Source of the DNA: Caecibacter massiliensis
GTDB lineage: Bacteria > Bacillota > Negativicutes > Veillonellales > Megasphaeraceae
Direction of reading: 5' to 3'
DNA: 64,000 nt
Assembly: GCA_900095875.1 (NCBI GenBank)
Contig: LT608311.1
Coordinates: 1,364,001 to 1,428,000 of the forward strand
Position 1 is the first letter of the stretch; each line of letters opens with the position of its first letter. The translations under genes were made by a program, and so were the position numbers. The notes under the pieces are model-generated. The model saw nothing but the letters and a program-made list of their open reading frames with translations, was not told the origin of the DNA and ran no database searches. Positions 45,679-53,609 of this stretch are shown piece after piece.

Positions 45679-47400
45679 ATGGAACAGAGATGTAAAGGCG
45701 TACGCAAAGTATGGGCCCAGTCGGATGCATTGAAACTCGGCACCGAATTCTCCGAAGGCGATCTCGCGAAACCGCAGATTTTGATTGATGATGTATGGGG
45801 TGAAAGCCATCCCGGCAGTGTTCACCTCGATAAGTATGCTAAGCAGGCATCTATCGGCGTCTATGAAACGGGTGGCAAACCTGCTAATTTCCATGTCACT
45901 GATATCTGTGACGGATGGGCTCAGGGCCATGATGGCATGAACTTTATCCTTCCCAGCCGTGAAGTCATTGCCGATATGGTAGAAATCCATGCCAATGTCA
46001 TTCCCTGGGATGGCGTTATTCTGATTTCCAGCTGTGATAAAGCCGTACCGGCTCACCTGGAAGTAGCTGCCCGTCTCGATATGCCGGTCATCCACATTCC
46101 CGGCGGTTCTATGCGCAGCGGCCCGGGGTGCACGACATCCGACCTCGCCGGCCCGATTACGGCCCGTGATAAACGCGGTCTGGTCAGCAAAGATGAAATG
46201 CGTGATTATAAACTGACGGGCTGTCCGACCTGTGGTTCCTGTCAGTTCATGGGAACGGCCAGCACGATGCAGTGCATGTCTGAAGCACTTGGTATGGCCC
46301 TTCCCGGCAATGCTGTCGTACCGGCTACATTGATGGAAAGTCAGCGCTATGCCCGTCTGGCAGGTCAGAAGATTATGGAACTGGCTGAAAAAGGCATCAC
46401 CACGTCAAAAATCATGACGAAAGCGGCCTTCATCAACGCCATTAAAGTCCATCAGGCTATCAGTGGTTCTACCAATGCTACCATTCATTTTCCGGCTATT
46501 GCCCATCAGCTGGGCATTGATATTCATCCGCGCATGTTCGATGAAATCGGCAAGAATATCAAATATCTGACGAATGTACAGCCTAGCGGCAAATACATTA
46601 CAGAATTCCTCTGGTATGCCGGCGGGATTCCCATGATCCAGATGTATCTCAAAGACGAACTGGATCTCAACGTCATGACCGTTACGGGCCGCACGCTGGG
46701 TGAAAACCTGGAAATGATTGAAAAGAGCGACTTCTTTGAACGCGGCCTTGGCTATCTCAAGACTTATGGCATTAATCCGGAAGATATCATCCGCAAACCG
46801 GAACATTCGAATAAATATGGTTCTCTGGCTGTACTGGACGGCAATATTGCTCCTGATGGCAGTGTCGTTAAATTCTCGGCTATCAAGAATCCCGATATGA
46901 TGCATCATATTGGACCGGCACGGGTATTCAATTCGGAAGAAGACTGCCAGCAGGCTATCATTACTGGTCAGGTCAATCAGGGCGACATCTTATTTATCCG
47001 TTATGAAGGCCCGAAAGGTGCTGGTATGCCTGAAAGCCTCATGACGACCGATGCCATTGCCTTTGATGAACGCCTGGATGGCACGGTTGCACTGGTAACG
47101 GACGGCCGTTTCTCCGGTGCTACCCAGGGCCCGGCTATCGGCCACGTATCACCGGAAGCCGTAGAAGGCGGCCCCATTGCGCTCCTGGAAGACGGCGATA
47201 TGATTGAAATCGACATTCCGAACCGCAAAATCAATATGATTGGCGTAAAAGGTGAAAAGAAGACGGCGGAAGAAGTAGATGCTATTCTGGCTGAACGTAA
47301 AAAGAACTGGAAGATGCCTGATTTCCCGAAGAAAAAAGGCTATCTGGCTCGCTATAGCAAATATGCGACATCGGCAATGTCCGGCGGATATCTTCAGTAA
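45679..47400 (+). CDS. IlvD/Edd family dehydratase, copy 3 (aldonate dehydratase-like)
   Basis: 573 residues. Cluster ligands in [10 protein letters not shown] and [20 protein letters not shown]-terminal [35 protein letters not shown]. The loop [16 protein letters not shown] (instead of CDKxxPGM) and N terminus [12 protein letters not shown] mark a subgroup different from copies 1 and 2, closer to sugar-acid dehydratases than to IlvD. Second gene after the LarA-type epimerase, in the 34-bp regulon. AAGGAGG precedes the ATG. Confidence 0.88.
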   Translation: MEQRCKGVRKVWAQSDALKLGTEFSEGDLAKPQILIDDVWGESHPGSVHLDKYAKQASIGVYETGGKPANFHVTDICDGWAQGHDGMNFILPSREVIADMVEIHANVIPWDGVILISSCDKAVPAHLEVAARLDMPVIHIPGGSMRSGPGCTTSDLAGPITARDKRGLVSKDEMRDYKLTGCPTCGSCQFMGTASTMQCMSEALGMALPGNAVVPATLMESQRYARLAGQKIMELAEKGITTSKIMTKAAFINAIKVHQAISGSTNATIHFPAIAHQLGIDIHPRMFDEIGKNIKYLTNVQPSGKYITEFLWYAGGIPMIQMYLKDELDLNVMTVTGRTLGENLEMIEKSDFFERGLGYLKTYGINPEDIIRKPEHSNKYGSLAVLDGNIAPDGSVVKFSAIKNPDMMHHIGPARVFNSEEDCQQAIITGQVNQGDILFIRYEGPKGAGMPESLMTTDAIAFDERLDGTVALVTDGRFSGATQGPAIGHVSPEAVEGGPIALLEDGDMIEIDIPNRKINMIGVKGEKKTAEEVDAILAERKKNWKMPDFPKKKGYLARYSKYATSAMSGGYLQ

Positions 47401-47423
47401 TTCATATTAGTTTGCAGCTAATA

Positions 47424-47469
47424 AAAAAGGTATCGTACGAAGCAGTGGTGCTTTGTACGATACCTTTTT
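47424..47469 (+). terminator. Terminator of the LarA-IlvD operon
   Basis: Perfect 15-bp stem AAAAAGGTATCGTAC / GTACGATACCTTTTT. Confidence 0.93.
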
Positions 47470-47509
47470 AGCTGTACGTTTATAGTAAATAACAACAAAA
47501 TTCAGATAT

Positions 47510-47543
47510 AAAAAAGACCTGTTGCTGAGAACAGGTCTTTTTT
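47510..47543 (-). terminator. Terminator of IclR2
   Basis: Perfect stem AAAAAAGACCTGTT / AACAGGTCTTTTTT, 22 bases beyond the IclR2 stop. Confidence 0.9.
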
Positions 47544-47565
47544 ATACATGTAGTGACTTAACATC

Positions 47566-48369
47566 TTATATTGGCTGGGACTGGAATGATTTGGCAAAGA
47601 AATCAATATCGTTGATGTTCAGTTCCGTAAAGGTGTGTTCCAGTTTTTCCTTCGATGTCTTCAATGCGTCAATGGTTTTTTCCTTCTTTTCTTCTGTCAG
47701 GCGGAAAGAAGGGATGCTGACGCTCATGGCAGCGATATAATGACCGTGATACGCCAGGGGAACGGAGAAACAATTGATGCCGGGAGAAATTTCTTCTTTA
47801 TCCGTGAAATATCCAAGCGTCTTGCCCTGCTGGCATTCATCATAGAAACGGTTAAAGTCCGTACAGGTCCGTTCTGTTACCGGGGCCAGCCCCTGGGGAT
47901 AGAGTGTTTGCAGGCCCTGCAGGGTGTATTCGCTTAGCAGTGCCTTTCCGATAGCCGTGCTGTAAGCAGGAAGCCGTTTGCCGACGAAAGAAATGAGCCG
48001 TATCGGTTCGGGAGATTCTTCTTTTGCCAGATAGAGTACATCACCGCCTACCAGAACACCGAGCTGGCAGGCTTCCGATGTGGCATTGACGATGCGTTTC
48101 ATCTGGGCTTTGAAAAGTTCTAGTATGTCCATGTCCTGCAGGCAGGCGGATCCGACGATGAGAGCGCTGATGCCGACTGTATACTTGTTGGATCCATGCT
48201 GGGTGATAAAGCGGCGTTCACACAGTGTGCGGATAATGGGAACAATCGTACTTTTGGGGACAGAGATAGCCGTGGCAATTTCTGTCAGGGAGCAGCCTTC
48301 CTTCGATGTGGAAAGAAGCTGCATAATGTCCAATACACGGGCTGTAGGGCGGTGCGTGGTATAGGGCAT
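47566..48369 (-). CDS. IclR family transcriptional regulator (IclR2)
   Basis: 267 residues. Winged helix (TARVLDIMQLLS, LTEIATAISVPKSTIVPIIRT, about residues 8-60) and IclR effector domain (EACQLGVLVGGDVLYLAKEE, LPAYSTAIGKALLSEY). Paralogue of IclR1. Divergent from the acyl-CoA dehydrogenase-MaoC-AbfD operon, whose promoter carries a 34-bp site, so it is the second candidate for the regulon's regulator. AAAGGAGG before the ATG. Confidence 0.92.
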   Translation of the reverse strand: MPYTTHRPTARVLDIMQLLSTSKEGCSLTEIATAISVPKSTIVPIIRTLCERRFITQHGSNKYTVGISALIVGSACLQDMDILELFKAQMKRIVNATSEACQLGVLVGGDVLYLAKEESPEPIRLISFVGKRLPAYSTAIGKALLSEYTLQGLQTLYPQGLAPVTERTCTDFNRFYDECQQGKTLGYFTDKEEISPGINCFSVPLAYHGHYIAAMSVSIPSFRLTEEKKEKTIDALKTSKEKLEHTFTELNINDIDFFAKSFQSQPI

Positions 48370-48441
48370 CCTATATTACCTCCTTTAAAATATATATGAT
48401 GACGGTAAATCGCAGGCAGTACATTGAAGTTCACAATCATC

Positions 48442-48470
48442 AGTATAGCGAAAATGGGACATACTTGCAA
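48442..48470 (-). promoter_or_regulatory. Promoter of IclR2
   Basis: Minus strand: -35 TTGCAA (48470-48465), 17-bp spacer, -10 TATACT (48447-48442). No 34-bp site follows, unlike IclR1. Confidence 0.65.
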
Positions 48471-48552
48471 ATGGAAATAGGTGATACAAGACTGAGAAGT
48501 CTAGTTATAGCACGGGCAGATATAAACCACAAAAGGAATTTATCGGCGAATA

Positions 48553-48581
48553 TTGCTATTTTATGTGAAAAATGGTAGAAT
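48553..48581 (+). promoter_or_regulatory. Promoter of the acyl-CoA dehydrogenase-MaoC-AbfD operon
   Basis: -35 TTGCTA (48553-48558), 17-bp spacer, -10 TAGAAT (48576-48581). Confidence 0.7.
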
Positions 48582-48590
48582 ATAGACGTA

Positions 48591-48624
48591 AAACGTATAT
48601 ACAAATTATAACTCATATACGAAC
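48591..48624. promoter_or_regulatory. 34-bp palindromic operator, copy E
   Basis: Half-sites AAACGTATATAC and, reversed, GTTCGTATATGA. Starts 9 bp after the -10 box. The rest of the 377-base gap (48370-48746) holds only the two divergent promoters. Confidence 0.75.
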
Positions 48625-48746
48625 AAATTGCAAAAGAAATTGTCATATTTATCTATTCCGATATAGAAGTAATTCTGCTTTAAAACTATGAAAATAGTTT
48701 TGAATAAATGCCTTACGAGGCGTATAATTTAAGGAGGTATTTTTTT

Positions 48747-49886
48747 ATGAATTTTGAATTCTCTGATGAACAGCAGGCGATTCAGAAATTGGTACGCGAA
48801 TTTGCAGAAAAGGAAATTGCACCGACTGTCCAGGAACGGGATGAAAAAGCAGAATTTTCCCGTGAAATCTTTGATAAAATTGGTGAATTAGGCTTGTGCG
48901 GCATCTTTTTCCCCGAAAAATACGGTGGAAGTGATGGCAGTTATGTAAGCTATATCCTGGCTAATGAAGAATTATCCAAGGTTGATGATGCCGTAGCTGC
49001 CGGGTATGCCTCCAGCATTTCTCTGTGCGCATGGCCTATCTGGAAATTTGGTACAGAAGAACAGAAGAAAAAATACCTCACACCGCTGGCAGAAGGAACG
49101 AAACTGGGTGCTTTCGGCCTGACAGAACCCAATGCCGGTTCTGATGCTGCCCGTCAGCAGAGCACGGCTGTCCGTAAAGGCGACCATTATATCCTCAACG
49201 GCAGCAAAATCTTTATCACCAATGGCGGGGAAGCAGACATTTATGTCGTCTTTGCTATGACGGATAAGACAAAAGGCACAAAAGGGATTTCCGCGTTCAT
49301 CCTTGAAAAAGGAATGGAAGGCTTCACTTTTGGCAAAGAAGAACAGAAGATGGGGATTCATGCTTCCAAGACGAGAGAACTGATTTTCCAGGATGTTAAA
49401 GTTCCGGTAGAAAATCTTCTCGGTGAAGAAGGCAAAGGCTTCAAAATCGCTATGCAGGGCCTCGATGGCGGCCGTATCGGTGTTGCTGCCCAGGGCCTGG
49501 GCATCGCCGGTGCTGCGCTGGAAGCGGCCATCAAGTATTCCAAGGAACGGGAACAGTTTGGCAAACCGGTCTGCAAATTCCAGTCTATTTCCTTTATGCT
49601 TGCCGACATGGCAACGAAACTGGATGCAGCCCGTCTTCTCGTGTACCGTGCAGCAGCCCTCAAAGAACAGGGCAAACCGTGCACGAAAGAATCGTGCATG
49701 GCCAAGCTGTATGCGACCGATGCGGCTATGTCCATTGCAACGGACGCCGTACAGATTCTCGGCGGTTATGGCTACATCCGCGAATATCCGGTAGAACGGC
49801 TCATGCGCGATGCCAAGATTACCCAGATTTATGAAGGTACGAACCAGATTCAGAGACTGATTATTTCCGGCCAGCTTTTACAGTAA
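48747..49886 (+). CDS. Acyl-CoA dehydrogenase (copy 2)
   Basis: 379 residues from the ATG at 48747 (AAGGAGGT upstream; the longer open frame lacks a site). FAD loop GLTEPNAGSDAA and catalytic glutamate in QIYEGTNQIQR (about Glu363). Close relative of the copy at 30737. In an operon with MaoC and AbfD it probably reduces or oxidises a C4-type acyl-CoA; AbfD yields crotonyl-CoA, which this enzyme could reduce to butyryl-CoA. The electron partner EtfAB is not in the window. Confidence 0.93.
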   Translation: MNFEFSDEQQAIQKLVREFAEKEIAPTVQERDEKAEFSREIFDKIGELGLCGIFFPEKYGGSDGSYVSYILANEELSKVDDAVAAGYASSISLCAWPIWKFGTEEQKKKYLTPLAEGTKLGAFGLTEPNAGSDAARQQSTAVRKGDHYILNGSKIFITNGGEADIYVVFAMTDKTKGTKGISAFILEKGMEGFTFGKEEQKMGIHASKTRELIFQDVKVPVENLLGEEGKGFKIAMQGLDGGRIGVAAQGLGIAGAALEAAIKYSKEREQFGKPVCKFQSISFMLADMATKLDAARLLVYRAAALKEQGKPCTKESCMAKLYATDAAMSIATDAVQILGGYGYIREYPVERLMRDAKITQIYEGTNQIQRLIISGQLLQ

Positions 49887-49913
49887 ATCGTTCATACAGA
49901 AAGGGAGATAACG

Positions 49914-50330
49914 ATGAGTGATGTATTAACCTATGATGAAATGAAAGTCGGCGATAAGACCACTTTCGGCAAAACAATTGGTGAATGTGATGTATATGCT
50001 TTTGCAGGTGTTACGGGTGATTTCAACCCGATGCATGTCAATGAAGTAGAAGCATCGAAGACCATGTTCAAAGGCCGTATTGCCCATGGCATGCTCAGTG
50101 CCGGCATCATCTCCACGACCATGACGAAAGCTGCTCATGGCGGCACGCCGATTTACTGCTCACAGGAATTAAAATTTAAGGCTCCTGTACATATTGGTGA
50201 TACCATTACCTGCACGGCAGAACTCATTGAAAAGATTCCGGAAAAACATCGTCTGATTTACCGCACCGTCGTTACCAATCAGGACGGCGTAGTCGTTACA
50301 GACGGTAAAGCAATGATTTTAAAATTCTAA
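49914..50330 (+). CDS. MaoC-like enoyl-CoA hydratase (copy 2)
   Basis: 138 residues, hot-dog fold with GDFNPMHVN (Asp36, His41) and GRIAHGML. Hydrates 2-enoyl-CoA such as crotonyl-CoA, or dehydrates (R)-3-hydroxyacyl-CoA. 27 bases after acyl-CoA dehydrogenase 2, AAGGGAG site before the ATG. Paralogue of the copy at 30233. Confidence 0.92.
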   Translation: MSDVLTYDEMKVGDKTTFGKTIGECDVYAFAGVTGDFNPMHVNEVEASKTMFKGRIAHGMLSAGIISTTMTKAAHGGTPIYCSQELKFKAPVHIGDTITCTAELIEKIPEKHRLIYRTVVTNQDGVVVTDGKAMILKF

Positions 50331-50339
50331 GTTGATTTG

Positions 50340-50369
50340 ACGCGCAGGGGGCCCGGGCTCCTTGTGCGT
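50340..50369 (+). other. Intercistronic hairpin
   Basis: GC-rich imperfect stem (ACGCGCAGG with CCTTGTGCGT) between MaoC2 and AbfD, no T run; an mRNA processing or stability element is likely. Confidence 0.4.
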
Positions 50370-50398
50370 TATCTGAAAAGCACAAGGAGGTTATACTC

Positions 50399-51850
50399 AT
50401 GGCATTAATGACTGGTGAACAGTATATCGAAAGCATGCGCAAGCTCAATCTGCAGGTGTACATGTTCGGCAAAAAAATCGACAACGTCGTCGATGACCCC
50501 ATCCTGCGTCCGTCCCTGAACTCGGTCCGCATGACCTACGACCTGGCCCAGATGCCGGAATACGAAGATCTCATGACGGCTACGTCGTCCCTGACCGGTG
50601 AAAAGATCAACCGTTTCACCCATATCCACCAGAGCACCCAGGACCTCATCAACAAAGTCCGGATGCAGCGTCTCCTCGGACAGAAGACGGCAGCCTGCTT
50701 CCAGCGCTGCGTCGGCATGGATGCATCCAACGCCGTATTCTCCACGACCTATGAAATCGACCAGAAATACGGCACTCATTATCATGAAAACTTCAAGAAA
50801 TTCCTGACCCGGGTACAGCAGAACGACTTTACCGTCGATGGCGCCATGACCGACCCGAAAGGCGACCGCGGCAAGGCTCCTCATGCCCAGGATGATCCCG
50901 ATTTGTATCTCCACGTCGTCGAACGCCGTCCCGACGGTGTCGTCGTACGCGGTGCCAAAGCCCATCAGACAGGCTTCATCAACTCCCACGAAGTCATCGT
51001 TATGCCGACCATCGCCATGCGGGAAGCTGATAAGGATTACGCTATTTCCTTCTGCTGTCCGACCGATGCCGAAGGCATTTTCATGATCGTCGGCCGTCAG
51101 TCCTGCGATACGCGGAAACTGGAAGGAGCTCCCATGGATACGGGCAACCCTGAATTCGGCGGCACGGAAGCATTGGTTATCTTCGATAACGTATTTATCC
51201 CCAATGACCAGATTTTCCTCAACGGCGAAGTGGAATTTGCCGGCATGATGGTCGAACGCTTTGCCGGATATCACCGTCAGTCCTATGGCGGCTGCAAAGT
51301 CGGCGTAGGCGACGTCCTCATCGGGGCCGCGGCACTGGCAGCCGATTATAACGGCTGTGCCAAGGCATCGCACATCAAAGACAAGATCATCGAAATGCAG
51401 CACCTGAACGAAACGCTCTTCGGCTGCGGCATCGCCTGCTCGGCCCTGGGCAAACCGACGAAATCGGGCAACTACCTCATCGACCTGCTGCTGGCCAACG
51501 TGTGCAAGCAGAACGTCACCCGTTTCCCCTATGAAATCGTCCGCCTGGCCGAAGATATTGCTGGCGGCCTGGTCGTCACGGCGCCGTCGGAAATCGACCT
51601 GCGGGATCCGAAAATCGGGCCGTATGTCGATAAATACCTCAAAGGCGTATCGTCCGTATCGACGGAAAACCGCCTGAAAGTCCTGCGTCTCATCGAAAAC
51701 CTCTGCCTGGGCACGGCCGCCGTCGGCTACCGGACAGAATCCATGCACGGTGCCGGCAGCCCGCAGGCACAGCGCATCATGATTTCCCGTCAGGGGAACC
51801 TGGAAATGAAGAAAGAACTGGCCAAGAAGATTGCCCATATTGAAGAATAA
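50399..51850 (+). CDS. abfD: 4-hydroxybutyryl-CoA dehydratase / vinylacetyl-CoA isomerase
   Basis: 483 residues, collinear with clostridial AbfD over its whole length. All cluster ligands kept: Cys100 and Cys104 (ACFQRCVG), His292 and Cys299 (YHRQSYGGC). DGAMTDPKGDRG, RGAKAHQTG and YRTESMHGAGSPQAQR match the true dehydratase. Converts 4-hydroxybutyryl-CoA to crotonyl-CoA by a ketyl-radical route using FAD and [4Fe-4S]; oxygen-sensitive. With MaoC and acyl-CoA dehydrogenase it completes a C4 CoA branch to 3-hydroxybutyryl- or butyryl-CoA. CoA transferase and 4-hydroxybutyrate dehydrogenase are not in the window. Confidence 0.93.
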   Translation: MALMTGEQYIESMRKLNLQVYMFGKKIDNVVDDPILRPSLNSVRMTYDLAQMPEYEDLMTATSSLTGEKINRFTHIHQSTQDLINKVRMQRLLGQKTAACFQRCVGMDASNAVFSTTYEIDQKYGTHYHENFKKFLTRVQQNDFTVDGAMTDPKGDRGKAPHAQDDPDLYLHVVERRPDGVVVRGAKAHQTGFINSHEVIVMPTIAMREADKDYAISFCCPTDAEGIFMIVGRQSCDTRKLEGAPMDTGNPEFGGTEALVIFDNVFIPNDQIFLNGEVEFAGMMVERFAGYHRQSYGGCKVGVGDVLIGAAALAADYNGCAKASHIKDKIIEMQHLNETLFGCGIACSALGKPTKSGNYLIDLLLANVCKQNVTRFPYEIVRLAEDIAGGLVVTAPSEIDLRDPKIGPYVDKYLKGVSSVSTENRLKVLRLIENLCLGTAAVGYRTESMHGAGSPQAQRIMISRQGNLEMKKELAKKIAHIEE

Positions 51851-51885
51851 CCTCTGAGCCATGGCAACATGCCCCGCATAGGGGT

Positions 51886-51937
51886 ATAAACAGAGAGTCC
51901 CATGATAGCTCCGGCTGTCATGGGATTTTCTGTTTAT
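51886..51937 (+). terminator. Terminator of the acyl-CoA dehydrogenase-MaoC-AbfD operon
   Basis: Stem TCCCATGA (51898-51905) / TCATGGGA (51918-51925), outer pairing ATAAACAGA / CTGTTTAT, with TTTTC between the arms. Confidence 0.75.
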
Positions 51938-51978
51938 CTGTATTTTGGATGCAATAATACAAATTGTGCATAACCGGA

Positions 51979-52037
51979 TTGACAATTATGGATAATCGAC
52001 GTATAATTAAATCACTAGCATACCAATATATTGGTAT
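51979..52037 (+). promoter_or_regulatory. Promoter of MFS5 with downstream palindrome
   Basis: -35 TTGACA (51979-51984), 17-bp spacer, -10 TATAAT (52002-52007). A perfect 18-bp palindrome ATACCAATATATTGGTAT (52020-52037) begins 12 bp after the -10, the same position as the 34-bp operators but with a different sequence. Confidence 0.8.
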
Positions 52038-52087
52038 ATCTCCGATCGGAACAAGTGAATAGGAATGAATGAGAGAGGTGAAGTAAC

Positions 52088-53389
52088 ATGACTACGTTAC
52101 AATCAGAAAAGCCGACGAAAGTCCGCTGGATGGTCTTCGGCTCCTTACTGGCATTATGTACGGTAAACTATATCGACCGTGCCGTTATTTCTATTTGTAT
52201 GCCTTCCATTGAAGCAGATCTCCACTTTGGTCCTGCTCTGGTAGGGGTCATTCTCAGTGCCTTTTTCTGGGGCTATACGCTGATGCAGATTCCTTCAGGC
52301 TGGATTGCGGACCGTCTGGGGCCGGGCAAGACAATCCTGGGGTCCGGGATTTTGTGGGGTGTATTTCAGGTCATCACCGGCTTTTTGAGCAGCAGTTCTG
52401 CTTTTATGGCTGTACGGGCACTACTCGGTGCATCGGAAGCCCCGATTTATCCGGCCAGCAGCAAGCTCCAGTCTGTGTGGCTGACGAAGAATGAACGTAC
52501 CCGTGGTGCAGCTATTGTCGATGCCGGATCGGCTCTCGGCACAGCTATTGGCGGGCCACTCATTATTGCCTTCCTTGCCTGGTTTGGCGGCTGGCGTGGT
52601 GCCTTGATGGGGGCCGGTGTCTTTACGATGGTAGTAGTCCTCATTTGTTATAAATTCGTTCATACGACACCGGATACGAATAAAATGATCGACAAGGCTG
52701 AACGGGAATATATCGATAATGCCCTGAAAGCTGAATACGAAAGCGAACAGATGGCCAGTGGCGGCAAAACGTCACTGGGATTGCCACGGTATCTGCGCAG
52801 TGTCACTTTCTGGGGCATGGTCCTGGGATTTGTCTGCTATGACTGCTTCTGGTATGGTCTAATGACATGGGGGCCTATGTATTTATCCCAGGTATTTAAA
52901 GTCAATTTCATGGCTGTTGGCGGTTCTATTTTCATTATCTTTGGCTGTGGTGTTATTGGTTCTCTCTTTGGCGGCTATATGATTGATACGATGTGCATGA
53001 AATATGACCCCAGCAAAGTCGTTAAGTATGCCCTGGCAGGTCTGGGAATCGTGATGGCAATCGCCATGTATCTTCTCAGTACGGCTACATCCATGACGCT
53101 GGCTATCGTGTATATGTCTGTTGCCATGTTCTGTGAAAAATGGGTTGGTGCGACGTTCTGGATGATGCCGGCTGCTATTTCGCAAAAAGATGATGTCGGC
53201 ATTGTTGCCGGTGCCATGAACTTTATGGGCAATATCGGCGGCGCCATCGTACCGATTCTCGTCGGTATGATTGTCACACTGACGGGATCGTATTACTGGG
53301 CTATTATCCTCTTTATGGCCTTTGCCATCGGACTCTGCATTTTCCCGATTGGCATCAATATGAACAAAAAAGTCGGTTCTGCTTCCTGA
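52088..53389 (+). CDS. MFS transporter, ACS type (MFS5)
   Basis: 433 residues, twelve helices: VNYIDRAVISICMPSIE, SGWIADRLGPGKTILG, LLGASEAPIYPASSKL. Resembles hexuronate/glucarate-type carriers of the anion:cation symporter family. Own consensus promoter and palindromic operator, GAGAGGTG site before the ATG. Lies after AbfD, so it may import the precursor of that branch, but it is separately regulated. Confidence 0.9.
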   Translation: MTTLQSEKPTKVRWMVFGSLLALCTVNYIDRAVISICMPSIEADLHFGPALVGVILSAFFWGYTLMQIPSGWIADRLGPGKTILGSGILWGVFQVITGFLSSSSAFMAVRALLGASEAPIYPASSKLQSVWLTKNERTRGAAIVDAGSALGTAIGGPLIIAFLAWFGGWRGALMGAGVFTMVVVLICYKFVHTTPDTNKMIDKAEREYIDNALKAEYESEQMASGGKTSLGLPRYLRSVTFWGMVLGFVCYDCFWYGLMTWGPMYLSQVFKVNFMAVGGSIFIIFGCGVIGSLFGGYMIDTMCMKYDPSKVVKYALAGLGIVMAIAMYLLSTATSMTLAIVYMSVAMFCEKWVGATFWMMPAAISQKDDVGIVAGAMNFMGNIGGAIVPILVGMIVTLTGSYYWAIILFMAFAIGLCIFPIGINMNKKVGSAS

Positions 53390-53409
53390 TTATCGTACTT
53401 TGCTCTAGT

Positions 53410-53449
53410 AAAAACCCTCTATTCCATGTATACTGGATAGAGGGTTTTT
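53410..53449 (+). terminator. Terminator of MFS5
   Basis: Stem AAAAACCCTCTAT / ATAGAGGGTTTTT. Confidence 0.93.
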
Positions 53450-53465
53450 CTCTGCCGGCTGTTAA

Positions 53466-53509
53466 GCGGAACCAACCTGCGGGGCGGTTTTGTTCCAGCT
53501 GCTTTTTTT
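53466..53509 (+). terminator. Second terminator hairpin
   Basis: Imperfect stem GGAACCAACC / GGTTTTGTTCC, then a seven-T run at about 53503-53509; back-up for MFS5. Confidence 0.55.
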
Positions 53510-53530
53510 GGGAATCAGGGATATAAAAAA

Positions 53531-53575
53531 TGTTACAGGCCTGTTTAGGTTTTGTTTAGATAGAAGCTGTATACT
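53531..53575 (+). promoter_or_regulatory. Triple direct repeat (PhoP/PhoB-type box) and promoter of the Arn-like genes
   Basis: TGTTAC (53531-53536), TGTTTA (53542-53547) and TGTTTA (53553-53558) are spaced by 5 bases each (11-base period). An 11-base gap and the -10 TATACT (53570-53575) follow. TGTTTA-N5-TGTTTA 11 bp before a -10 is the layout of PhoP-activated promoters in enterobacteria; there is no independent -35. Confidence 0.65.
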
Positions 53576-53609
53576 GTCACTATATAGGATACAGTGGGAG
53601 GAAATGAAT

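Noticed and set aside
17461-48624. CRISPR-like interpretation of the repeated 34-bp elements
   Set aside because: The copies are kilobases apart, each at a promoter, and palindromic; there is no array.
50405-51985. Minus-strand open frame of 526 codons opposite abfD
   Set aside because: Antisense shadow; the plus-strand product matches AbfD along its full length.
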